The notes under the pieces were generated by a model. It was not told the origin of the DNA and did not search any database. It worked only from the letters and a program-made list of their open reading frames with translations. Of a stretch of DNA of 64,000 nt, positions 1 to 11,600 are shown piece by piece. Each line of letters starts with the position of its first letter. Position 1 is the first letter of the stretch. The stretch is taken from assembly GCA_008360955.1 (NCBI GenBank), contig LUCM01009174.1, forward strand, positions 321,389 to 385,388, read 5' to 3'. The stretch is from Fasciolopsis buskii (Eukaryota; Platyhelminthes; Trematoda; Plagiorchiida; Fasciolidae). Both the position numbers and the translations under genes were made by a program.

Positions 1-2486
1 CGCGACTTATGCTGAGGGTACTCCAAGACGAAGAAAGCGTTTCGCGACCGAGGTACAGGAAGAATCTGATATTTCATACCCTAGACACGAACACAGAGTT
101 TGACGCTGCGTCTTCATCACATACTCATCAGTTACATACTAACCAAAGCCTAGGTGAACGTGGGGGAAAAAAATAATTGAAAGTTTGGTGGGGTCTCATA
201 AAGATCTTTCACTTGTCCAGGTAGGCGAACTGTTTTTACTATAAACGATATCCTATATGAATTAGTTTACCATGGGCCAGAATCGCACCGGTTTCGCGTT
301 TATTGTATGTCACCAGATGTATGTACCCGATATTTTCCTATTGAAATGGGTTGTTCTAGTCCCGAAGACCACAAATGAAACAAACAAGGCAGAAGTGGAA
401 TGATTAAGGACAATCTAAAATGCAGAGATTGCGTGTGAAAATGAGAAACGTCAGTTCGTTTAACATTTCATGCCCCAGCTTTGCTTAGATTAGTGGACTA
501 TTGCGTCCATTGACCCGAAAATCAGGAGTTGAATATGCGACACACTCGAGTCATCCCTAAATTTTATTGGAGAATTGGTAAATTAATATGCCTAGGTGAG
601 AAGTCAGTGTATGAATATTTTTACTGTTTGTCCTAGAAAGCAGACTCATTAACTAGAACCAATTAAAATTGCCCTCATAATTCATTAGAAAACAACTGAA
701 AATCATTGTTTTATTAAATCACCCGATCAGAAGTATAAAAATGTTTTGTATGTACTATCCTCCTCTTTCATCCTAGGTTCCGCTATGAGTGACCAATTAC
801 CAGTGCAAATCTAGACGCCAAAACAAGCTGCCGACGATGGTGGAATTGGCATGCATCAGCAAACTGTCTTAAGTCTCGATTATTAAGGTTATGTCGCGGA
901 CTGAACAGAGTCACCTGACAGCACTGGCAATGCACCTTACACTTGCTTTGTTTGCCATGAGAAGCTCCGGTGAACAACCATATAGTACAGAAAGGCCAAT
1001 CAATCTGCCATTCTTCGCCTCTGATTCAATCTTTCGCATCAGGATGGATGAAGTTCTCTGGATGACCGTTAGTTTTAATCCTAATGTTGACGGGATTCAT
1101 GTAATTCTGTAGTTTGCCGGTGTACCGGTGAACAGGTCAGTGAGTTAACAGCTTAACACGACTTGCTGGGGCAAGCACCTGTGTTAAATTTTGTTGCATA
1201 TGAAGTACACAAAAATAAAAACCGCGCAACATGTAAAATTATCTACATCTATTGAAAATTGAAAGCACTTATATAGCTCAAAGATGAAAGTCGCCACACA
1301 AGTGCTACAGTGTTCGGAAATTTATTCGCTTCACGAGATATATCGGTGTCAATTTCAAACAGAAGTTCCGCTAAAGTTGTTTACACTAAAACACGGTCAT
1401 CGTCAGCTGGAATCGAACTAAAAAGCATCTGATGAGTGACTAGATGATTTTATGGTCGAAACTCAGTACGCAAATTAGGAAAGCATGTTTAGAATATTTC
1501 ACAGATAACTGAATGCACCTCTACTATTTCGTGAGTAGCAAAAAATCCAACGGTTCGTGTGAGCTTGAATAAAATGGATGAATAATTAATGGGAAAAACC
1601 TCCAACCGGGTTTTCGGGCATATGTATGCCTTAGCAGAAATCTATTACACCTGAGTACTTCCATATACTTCCCAAGTGTAGATTTCCATGCTATCCGAGA
1701 CGTTTGTAAGTTTTGGTTACCGAAGTAGCCTCGGCATCCGGCGGTTAACTGTGGATAGGCTTGCTTGATGCTCCCCAAATTAACAACCTTGGACAAACAG
1801 CTGCGTATCGGAGATGCGGTTGGATATCGACTGGCAAGCGTTATTTCTATTAAATCTCAAGAAAGAACGTCGCTAACGAGTGTGGCTCGCCTCGTTCGTC
1901 TTTAAGACTTCGTGTTCTGCCAGAAGGCAAAAGTGAGTGCCTTTGGAAGAATAAGAAGTTACAGGTTTCATGGGTTTAACCCTAGTTACTGTTGAATCAA
2001 CAACACTTCTACTGATCAACCTTTCTTTTGGCCATGAAACAAAAGCAGGTCTATGATTTCACTTTATTTCTTACTCGGGACACCCTGGACTAATTCCGAA
2101 CTGCACGGGGGCAACATGACAAAAATCATCCACGGCATATGCGGCAGCTCATTATCAGGCTAACCTACTCAAACATCAACAATCTTAAGGCTGTTGTGTT
2201 CATCTGTCATCTCCATCCTAAATCTTGTAAAATGCGTTTAATTCCATTGTTTGCCAAACACCAAAATTGGTCTGTTCCCGCATGCTCCAGATTGGTGCGA
2301 CGGAATGAATAGAAACTATCACACTACATGTTCATGCTGACGGATAACGGATTTCAAACAGTCGAAATAGTGTGTGGAAGCATTACGAAGACAATTTCGC
2401 TAATATAGTCTTGAGAAAGAATGTCCAGGTATGCGCGAAAATACCCGGCGGTAGTGAAGGACGGATAAGGGCGTTTCGTGAGGATC

Positions 2487-2503
2487 GCGAGTTTGAGTCC
2501 TCT
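2487..2503 (+). repeat. tRNA-like B-box motif (possible SINE remnant)
   Basis: GCGAGTTTGAGTCCTCT resembles the RNA polymerase III B box (GGTTCGANTCC) with mismatches and sits in a locally GC-richer stretch (about 2435-2560). No tRNA cloverleaf can be drawn around it. This is a weak hint of a decayed tRNA-derived retroposon, nothing more. Confidence 0.2.
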
Positions 2504-3994
2504 AACCTATGGTCGACTTGTCCACGTTTTAGCCCCATGATGGCCTCGGTGTCCTTGTTGAAAAAGACGTGCACTGTCAGTTCACTAATAAAAGAATTGA
2601 ATGATGGGAGCTAAAGAGATTAAAATAGATCTTGGGAATTTGCCCGTAACGCACGCACACATAAAAGATCTCACCGCCTACTACATTCGGCAAGAAGTTC
2701 GTCGAAAGTGTGGAATCAGATGAGCAAATGCTACAGTAAATCCTTCTCCAACCGTAGCTTTTTCCACCATGTAGGTTCCCTCATACTATTTGATCGCATT
2801 TTTTTTATAAAATCGACGTTAATATGTTATTGTGAATTAGTTGACCTTCCTTATTCATACCTTAAAACCATTGAACAAATGGCTTTTCCCATCAGAATCC
2901 ATAAACATATTTGAAACCAATAAATACTTGAAGATTTGAATAGATAAGGAGTAGACCTTGCGCTCAGGGCAATAATATACTTGTGGATAAATGCTGAATG
3001 CTCACTGAGTCCAATGTGAATAGCGCATGTTTATGTATAGTCCTGGATCTGCGAGACATGACAAACAGTCGAGCTTCAGAATAGCCGCTTTGCAAGCGTT
3101 TGAACTTCTAGAAAGAATTTTTACCAGGTTCCAGTTGCACGGATGAATTCAACTCTTAAATCGACTCCAGTGTGCTACTAGCATCGATTTGGCTTGCCAA
3201 TACTAGGCCTCTACTTATGCAGAATAAAAATTCCTTGTGTGTATTACTGGTCGACGAGTCAGAGTTGGAGCGATACTTTTTGCTTGTCAGGCCTATCTTG
3301 CATGATTGAGCTGCCGTTAAACGCGAATAATCTAAGTGAGCAATCAGTGATGCATGGGGCGAGATATCATGCACGTTAATTTGATCCACTTCAGCTGTGG
3401 TATTCACTTCCGTTAGAAAGTGACCAACGGAGGTGCCTTACGTAACGTGAAGATAATTTAAGTATTTTGAGTTCGTGACTCATTTGTCTCAATATCTCAA
3501 CAGGAAAACCAACTTTTTGCTTTCACTTGATTTTCGGATACCAAGTCGATCAGTGAATTTTCCATTCGATATAACTTCCCCCAGTCACTCAAAAAAGCTT
3601 TCCATTATTTTTCTTGAAACAGACTTTTCGTCAACCTAACACGTGGTTGCCTCAGTGAAGTTATGCTTAATCCACGAATCAGCTATCATATTGACCTGAA
3701 TTGGAACGGTCGTTGTTTGTCTAATGGCAGGGTCATAACGAAGCGTCCCTTCTTTATTCATTCTCACTCGGACCAACTCGCATAAATGCACTAAGCAGTC
3801 GATTATAGGATCATGCGATTCCACGGATGGAATCCGCATGCAGAATCAAGCCCAGCACATTGGCTAGATCGTTGTTTGGATCGTGAAAAAAGGTTATCAC
3901 CATTGCAACTTGGAAATGACAAGCCCAATGACAATGGAAGTTCCGTTGTAGTGAAGGGAACCCCAATTAATTTAGCTTAAATTTACAGTATCTC

Positions 3995-4183
3995 TCAATA
4001 ACTGTGTTGAAACTGTGCATATTTAGGATCACGACCTAATCCTGCAAATTCTTCGGTATCAATGCGGTCCAAACGGGCAGCTCCCATCAGCCAATCAAAG
4101 TAGGGCTGGTAATTTGAGAAGACCGGGTTTATCAATGGGTGTAAAGATCTTATGTTTCTCATTAGGATACGACTAGAGCGCTG
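3995..4183 (-). other. Unassigned coding-like ORF, possible exon
   Basis: An open frame of 62 codons ending in TGA. The middle part looks coding-like in composition, with NPVFSNYQPYFDWL followed by LDRIDTEEFAGLGRDPKY. It does not match an LNS, EGF, membrane or neurexin tail segment. Possible acceptors lie in its first third, but none has a good pyrimidine tract. It could be a terminal exon of an unknown gene, a decayed mobile element, or chance. Confidence 0.25.
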
Positions 4184-4564
4184 TTAATCATTTAAACACT
4201 AATAAGCCGTATTTATACATGTCCATATGGAATAAAGAATACGAACAGATGTCTTTCGGAGGCGGATTTCCTAGTAGCTTCAGCATTCGGATGCGCATCG
4301 GATGTCGATTATATGAATGAAGTGGATGATCGCATCGCAGTTAGATTTAATCAGATTTCATCTGAAAATATGCTATTCACAGTTTCTCTTAACCATCCAA
4401 ACAGACAGGAATGGGGATTTTAGCTAGCTCACAGGGTGTAATCACTTTCCTCTCTATCTCACACTTATCAAGGACGCAAACACACCCGCACACGGTCTTG
4501 GCGCATGCACCCTTGTGGATGGAAAATAAAATACGACTGACTCCACTTCATCGTTCCTACATAG

Positions 4565-4600
4565 ACAGACACACACGCACACTCACAAACACAAACAGAA
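4565..4600 (+). repeat. Degenerate AC-rich simple repeat
   Basis: Interrupted CA/GACA repeat (cacacacgcacactcacaa and neighbours). It shapes the antisense ORF at 4468-4695, whose CVCVCECACVSV stretch is therefore an artefact. Confidence 0.7.
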
Positions 4601-5529
4601 ACGGTGAACCCAGCAAACCAGCGCACAATCGGGAATTTATATTGCGAATTTTTAGATAATGGGTAAATGATGCGCAAATTGTTAAACTCACTCATTTCCT
4701 ACACCAAAGCACCGTACAAGGACTCGAGTTTGAATTGGCAAACCTCCACTCATCGAAACAGAAGCTCCTACCAATGACCCATCCCTAACAAGACCCACAC
4801 TCGGGACGCATGGGACTGGAGTTTCGCTCTCATTACAGTTCATCATCCGTGTATATTCTCCATCTCATCCACATCATAAACCCTCGATGTCCAATTGGAA
4901 CGCATGTGTATCTATCATTGCACTACAGTCTTCTGTGCAGGATAATCAAGCTTGCTGTGTTAAATTTGTTCATATGTTGTACTCAGCAGATATGGGAAAA
5001 TACCATAACTGATGTCAATGTGAAGTTGTACGACTAGACAGAAAACAAACAGGCAGACGGACGATAAATTTTCATTTGTACAATAAGAACATTTCAAGTG
5101 CACCTTTGTTTTCAACAGTTATTTTGCTGACCGCATAAGTAGTCACACTGATTTCAATTTGCTCCTGTATGGATGCACCAGAGTGGTCTGGGATATACCG
5201 CACAAATGTGTACTTCTCTCTTCACCATTAAGTTTCATGTCGTCAAACCACCGCTCGCAGACAATCATCTAGTTTGGCATCTCAGGGATTCCAGATGAAA
5301 AATTCTTTCGAACATCAAATAACATATCTAACTGAAAATTTCAGAAAAAGAGCCACTGTTCTTAGGCAATAACTGTTTCGACTGGCTTTCATTTACCTAT
5401 TTTGCGCACAATTCAAAATCACGTGAATAATGGATTCCATATTCCAATCCCACACTCCGTGTGATTTGCTGAATTTTCAATTGGTCAGCACGAAATCATA
5501 AATGTCCTTTATTTCACCAGTCTGCCTTT

Positions 5530-5931
5530 TTGATGACAGCCAAGGCGAAGCAATTCATCATCCACTGTGGGAATCATAAACTGATTATCCGCTTCGTATA
5601 TAACACTGGATCTACGGGATATCAAAATTATCCGGTGACAAGTGTAAAAACCGGATATGCATTTTACAAGTCAATGTCTGGAGAAATTGCCATCATTCTT
5701 TTCCTAATGGCTTCCATTTTGTTGTATCTCGCTGATGGCATCCCAATCCAATTTACATCACAGCGTTACGTAATCACTAGGTCAGCCATGTCTGCACTGG
5801 ATTTCTCCTTAGAACGATTGGGCCAAGATTTAATTGGCCGCATACAACTCTGTTCTCAAAAAAATTGCAAAGTGGCACGAACTTTTGGTCTAACCATGGA
5901 CTGTCAGAGGAACTGTTGTATGGCGCTCTAG
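5530..5931 (+). other. Unassigned ORF with one hydrophobic segment
   Basis: 133 codons opening with two ATGs on the plus strand. A hydrophobic run (IAIILFLMASILLYLADG, about residues 53-70) could be a membrane helix. The C-terminal part has CSQKNC and CQRNCC. No family recognised and no promoter or splice support. It may be a chance frame. Confidence 0.15.
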
Positions 5932-6093
5932 CAAACATGACATATGCGCGGTTAAACAGGAAGATACTACTTATTCAACTGGAAAGATTGACTAAACTGA
6001 GGAGGCAAAAATTGTCAAAATGAACAAGGAACAACTTCCTGGGCAACTGAGACGAAAATTATTAGGAATGTTAGATTTGCTGCGCCATTACGC

Positions 6094-6303
6094 GTGGCTG
6101 ATTTTGATCGCCCAAAAAGCACCCCGGCTATTCCAGTTCTTGATATTGGGATTTGCATACCACTAGTCTATGCGATCCCCTTAATTCTACTGCATACGGT
6201 GCTGTCAGTCGCAATAGTCGCAATCATAGTATACTTGCAAAATGGCTTGTCCACACTCCACCATGACAGAAAGATTAGACCTAACACAGCCCCGAATGAC
6301 TAA
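6094..6303 (+). other. Unassigned short hydrophobic ORF
   Basis: 69 codons beginning at a non-ATG codon on the plus strand, with a continuous hydrophobic core (ICIPLVYAIPLILLHTVLSV and on) that would pass as a membrane segment. The reverse strand does not read as a neurexin membrane helix. Probably chance; noted because a membrane helix is expected in this part of the gene, though on the other strand. Confidence 0.12.
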
Positions 6304-7802
6304 CATGCGCGACACCTTGTCCCACTAGAACTTAATGAATATGTGTGCACGTGCAATTGCCTATGGTTAGGTTTGCCAGTGAAGTGTTCATCTCGTTATC
6401 ATACCACTGGAACTTAGATTCACAATCCTTGTTTGCACGAGCATACGGTATTTTTATTCATGTGAATGAATAATCACAGGAATCTGCTGTCAAAATTTAT
6501 CCATCTCGGAATTATTGTGTGCATATATATAGTTCTACTAGCAGGTCAAAATAGATTCCATATTCGGTTTGAACTACCGGTCATCCCATTCATTTCAGTA
6601 GCCTCGGCACTCTTGAAGAACTGGGCACACATGTGCAAATCACCTGATCCAATCATGTGACTAGGAAACCTAGCATTAATATCGTCAAAGGTTGCAGTTT
6701 CAGCGAGAAATTACATGTACATTTCAACCTAAGCTATATTTGGTGATAGCCGTCGGAGGAAATTCCCGATGATCGGATGTCACCAGATAAAACCTAGGGA
6801 CTGGTGAATAACGACGAGACAGGTCAGTGAATAGTAAAACATTGTTGTAAAAAGGTAGACAATTATTGGAGATGTTTGTTCCATTTTGTCCCGTAACTTT
6901 GTATTCGACCCCACTCCTCAACTTTTATCCCCGTTCATACTAAACGAAGTAAGAAAAACCAGACTGGCGTTTACCAGTCAGAATCAAACCATTTATACTC
7001 GTCTTTTAAGAACAACACTCAATGATCGATTGTCCTGTTGGCTAATCTGGTTCGCTGCTATTCATTTCGCGTAATCCGTGTGATGCTAACTCAGCAGTGT
7101 TGAACTTTCACCAGGGTATGGGATAAACCAGATCAGAATCGACTGTTTTTGCACTCGCTTGATCGTCCTCGAATAGTCACTGTGAACATATTTCATCTTA
7201 CTCGTTTCATGCATTTGATGTCTTGTACTATTTTTATTGGTTGGTATGTTTTGATTGTGAATTCTGATCTCATTAAGTATTATCCACAAAAACTCTGAAC
7301 CCTGGACAATTAGAGTTTGAATGCGAAGACAACGTCTTTCGTCCCCTGGAATACGTTCTCTGAACACGCATTTATGAAATCAGTTTTTAGTTATCAGGTT
7401 GAAATGACGCAGGCGGATATATAATCGTCAATTTTATTCAGATTATTTCATAAGAAAATGTTCAGCTAACATTTTCGATTTGGTCAGACTGGGGCAACGG
7501 CCGGCTTGAATACAAAATGACTGGAATAACCACGTGTATGGGATAGCATGAAACCCCATTACATTTCATTCATGAACACAAGGATCTTCTTTCCTCATTC
7601 TCCAGCCAACACCTTATTTCAACTGTCTAAAGCTAAGATGATGGTAGACGGTTAATGACGTAAATGACATGCAATAAGTCACCAAACTACAAAGCCAAAA
7701 TTTGTCAGTCTAACACTTCAAACACATTTCGTGTTAAAAATCGACTTTTTCCCCAATATCTGGATCAACATCTTGAAGTCCCATGTGCTTGTAGACATAT
7801 TA

Positions 7803-7991
7803 CTAACGGTTCTGGACACTATTAGTAAACTTGAGCCACGGAAAACAAACAGGCCGGTAGTCTAGTTGGCCATAGTTTGACAGAATTTGGTGTTCTCCTT
7901 TAACCTTGACATAGCACTTGGTTGCGAGCTCAGTATATGTACTCCAGCCAGTGGGATCAAAATAAATCACAACTGGTCCCTGTATGACAGA
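7803..7991 (-). other. Unassigned minus-strand ORF, possibly an old repeat
   Basis: An open frame of 62 codons without ATG, containing VVIYFDPTGWSTYTELATK and CYVKVKGEHQILSNYGQ. An AG acceptor (TCTGTCATACAG) lies near the start, but the phase does not fit the neurexin exon at 8281-8648 and the sequence is not LNS6-like. It may be a fragment of an interspersed repeat; I could not match it within the window. Confidence 0.2.
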
Positions 7992-8280
7992 TTAGATCTT
8001 GATATTTTATCATACTCGATTACAGTGGTGGTATGAATAACTATACGGTGAAAATTAAAACATTCCAGTAAGTATGCTTATGAACTGTTATTGCATTTAA
8101 TTAACTCAAAACTCACATGCACTGATGTGAACGTCAATACTCGTCATTCTCCGGTTGTCTACAAACCCTTTTTGATAATCTGTTCACAATATAAGTTATC
8201 CTTCATGCTGTATTATATCTAGAGTAAGTTTAAGAATATTGTCAACCACACGTTGGCTCAAAATTTCACGCTCAACCCAC

Positions 8281-8648
8281 CTTCGGTACAATGAGTTCCG
8301 GAAAGACTGGTCATTGAGCAATCACACCGCGTCGCACCCCATTGCTGGACACAACGACCACCAAATTGGCAGACACGAGGAGTGCAATTTCCGTTCACCG
8401 CGTGTTCCAATCCGGTCAGTTTCTGTCGGCATCCTGGCTCCACGTTGTTCCACCTGATCACAGAATCATGCCTGTCTGAGAATAAGGTTGTCAAACGAAT
8501 GCCGCGGTGATTGCTTGTCCGATTCGATGTCCCGTCACGGCTGATCGCCGTCAGTGACCGATTGGATTGTTTGATTTCAATTGATGCCACGCAACCCGCA
8601 AATCCGTATAGGGAGTGAAAAAACGACTTGTACTGCTCTTGCTCTTCT
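8281..8648 (-). CDS. NRXN: Neurexin exon: end of LNS5 plus EGF3
   Basis: Last recognised exon. The acceptor is AAAAGTAG with two usable AG sites three bases apart (exon start 8648 or 8651), both in phase; the donor is GTGGGT. YGFAGCVASIEI ends LNS5 (family EGFQGCLASVDL). After a linker of about 50 residues longer than usual, EGF3 follows with spacing C-x4-C-x5-C-x8-C-x-C-x9-C and the nearly invariant CDCSMTSLSG core. The exon ends one base into a codon, so the next exon (LNS6) must start with two bases; I did not find it in the remaining 8.28 kb. Confidence 0.95.
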
Positions 8649-11600
8649 CTACTTTTGGGGTAGACAACAAAAATATAAAATTCGATTCAGAAACCATACC
8701 GGTAGATCACGAATTTTCTGAAGCATATGATAACAACGCTAGTATACTCCTACCTTTCATCCTAAAATGTCTTCCGTTTCCCATTGAAAAGACGATCTTC
8801 CTATTTGTTTTTCATACACTACAGGAAATTTGATGAAAACATATCTCGAACAACTTGATCTTTTTACCAGTTGAGTTTAAGAAGTCTAATTAGCGAAATT
8901 ACTTTTGGTTTGTTTTCAGCTTGCCGCTTTCATCAAAGACCATAAATCGAGGTGCTCTGTAGTCCAGATTGGACGTTAATCCTAGACGCTGATCTTAGAT
9001 GGAAATCCAATATTTAGCCTGGTTCCGGGAAATCATTCAAATCCATCTTCTCAAGCAAGAAAACTCTGGTGTTTTCGAACACCATCAAAAACCCTCACTA
9101 GAAGGCCCGTCGATGTGTTCTTTTTATCTTAACCATCGCCATGCTCACACCTAATTTATCCCGGGATTTTAAAACAGATCGTCTGAGCTCCCTGTCACTG
9201 ACCGACAACGGTTAGCCGGTTCTCATCACACTCATCCGACAAAACTTATCAACCGTTCGACTAAAACGTGCTTAATCGTTGGCAGCATCAGACTGCAGGG
9301 TCCGAAAATCACGAGTACTTCAGTCATCCTCCCTCTTCCAATCGATTCGAATTACAGCAGCTGCTATCCACAATGAATATCTGAAAAAATTAATCATGTT
9401 GCTTAAAAGATCCGGTCAAAGAATGCAACCATAGATCTTTTAGACCTCCATTTGGTTCTAAGTGTTTTAAAAGGTCTGGCCTATAGTAGATAGAATTCAA
9501 GTTTCTAGAAAACACATGCGGCAAAAGAAAACTTGTCATCTCGGATTTACGTTACATAGCAACATGACTTGTTAGCCCGTTGCTTTTTTCCCCATTGCTA
9601 AATAATGTCCTTCGAATGATCAACAAACTATGGCTACTAAAGGTGGGGGAAGGTAGAACAGGTCCTACACCAGACCTGTGCACGCGCTGGATCTTTGCAA
9701 AGTGACGCAGGGTCCCAGGGCGAGCTATACCGGCAATACTGGTTTGTTATTCCGGAACAGGCGCCGGAGCGAAAGCCGTATTTCAGGAAAGATAGTCTGA
9801 ACCACACTTAATTTCTTCCGGTTTCAAAGAGGACAAAAATTTTACAGGAAACGCACTAATAGGTCTGCAGTTAATGCAAGTAATCTCGAACATATACAAA
9901 ATACCCTCCTGTCCAATCATGTCTATCCGCACAAATACCGTATTTTGTTGGACACTGTCATCTCACTTGATTTAACCACGATGGGATTCCCAAATTCGAT
10001 TTTCTGTCCGTACACAACTTTACCGTTACTTAGATCAGCGTATTCTTCGTACTCTGGACCTCCTGGAGGAAAGCCAAACAATCAGGTTCTAAAAGACACC
10101 GGTAAAATTGGTCCATCCGTCCTACAAGCGAACTTCTAGTCGGTACCAACGACCACGTTACTGTCCAACACTTAGTAATAATGAATTCCACAATATGAGT
10201 TCGAAAAACGTCCCTCGTCTTTTACATCTGTTATTGAAAGGACGCAATGGAGCGTATCGAAAAATTTATGCGTCAGGTGTAATTTTTAATTATCAATGTT
10301 ATAATTCCAGTTGGCGTTGGTAGTTTCTGTTCCCCCACAGGTTGGCTTACGTGGTTAGTCTTTCTCAGGGTAAGTTTATGATCAAATATCACGGAGGGAA
10401 TGTTCACACGCAGATGGATGTTTTGTTCTGCACCTATTTGATAGCGTGTCTGTGCGTGCGTTTGTGTGCGTTGAATTATGTGTTTGGTATGTGCTTAATT
10501 GTCTTTCCCCTCATACGTCGCAATGGTGATGAGGTCAACGTGCATGTGACCTTTGAGGTGCTTATACGTCAGTGCAGCTGGGATGTTTCAAATCTCGGCA
10601 ATCTGTGCCCCGTCGTTTCGACTGACATACACGGAGTGGGTGTTTACTGCCAGAATCTCGGCGTACTTAGGTTCAGCGCACATCCTGAATCCGAGTTCGG
10701 ATAATCTAGTGTTCTAGTAATTTATACTTTGAACCGGAACTTTCGCGAATTGCTTCACGTACCAACAAGTTTGCATTGTCACTTTAATAACACTCCGAAT
10801 AAGGAACGTACATTTTTTTCAGAGACCGGGTAGTGGTCAGTAAACGGCTTCCAAGTGGGCAAAACTGGGCAGACTGAAGAGCACTGTATCATGAAAGACA
10901 GTGAACGCAAGGAAGGGACGGATGTTCGCATATCAGAATAATTCCATTCTGAGAAATCGTTCACACTGTTCTCATATGTCAACTAAGAACAACTCGTGCG
11001 AACAATCTTTAGTGTTAATGGCATTCCAAATGATTGTATGTGTCTTATCCGGAATGATCGTCGTTTTGCTCGTTCAGTTTGTTCGTGTCCGATAATCAAC
11101 TTAATTTTGGTGTCCATTTGATTAGACGATTCCGTAGCTTTCTGTTTACTGTGCTATTCGCTACCACCTGGAGAATCACAGCGCATGGTTCGTTCGCACC
11201 ACGTTCTTTCAGAGGTCTTTCCGGTCCCCATAATGCGGACGGTCACTCTGATCAAGTGAAAATTGACGCCATCATGTCAGAGACCAGATCAACCCGTTAA
11301 CAGTTCCAGTTTATCTAATTTTCCTGAGCTCTCTTCAATCTGCATATGCTGACGCAACCCTGACTGAAATACAGGTTTTTATGCAAACCTGACGCTTCAG
11401 TTAACCTTGACAACCGAAACGTCGACAAATTAACAACTGAACCATGGAAGTTAAAGTCGAAAACAGTTCATCATTATTTCGACACATTGCCAGCAGAACT
11501 CGTGTCTGACTGAGCGTGTTTGTGTGAAAAGCAAGCAAATGTAATGTCTGTGCCCTTCTGGTTTGGGTGTGAGGGATTTTAAAACCGTTGTCCCTCCTTA

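Larger units (their letters stand above)
1..8280. other. 3' side of the neurexin gene: intron or flank, no assigned gene
   Basis: The domain order predicts LNS6, a membrane helix and a cytoplasmic tail on the minus strand here or further left. I read the minus strand for an LNS6-like pattern (WH or YH motif, GG strand, NGL strand) with a 2-base opening phase and found none I would defend. Unassigned ORFs are listed separately at 3995-4183, 5530-5931, 6094-6303 and 7803-7991. A weak tRNA-like B box lies at 2487-2503. The rest is AT-rich sequence with nothing recognisable. Confidence 0.6.

Noticed and set aside
1420..1475. Hammerhead-like CTGATGAGTGAC ... GTCGAAACTCAGTA
   Set aside because: It has both core strings, but stem II does not pair in register and the flanking bases cannot form stem I.
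4468..4695. 75-codon ORF with CVCVCECACVSV
   Set aside because: Generated by an interrupted CA repeat.
7803..7991. This ORF as the missing LNS6 exon
   Set aside because: The opening phase does not match the donor at 8281 and no LNS strand or WH-type motif is present.
8641..8700. Upstream extension of the EGF3 exon reading FYIFVVYPKS
   Set aside because: It looked like the YIGGV strand of LNS5, but that strand is already supplied by LLGGVPK in the previous exon. The stretch is the pyrimidine tract of the acceptor.
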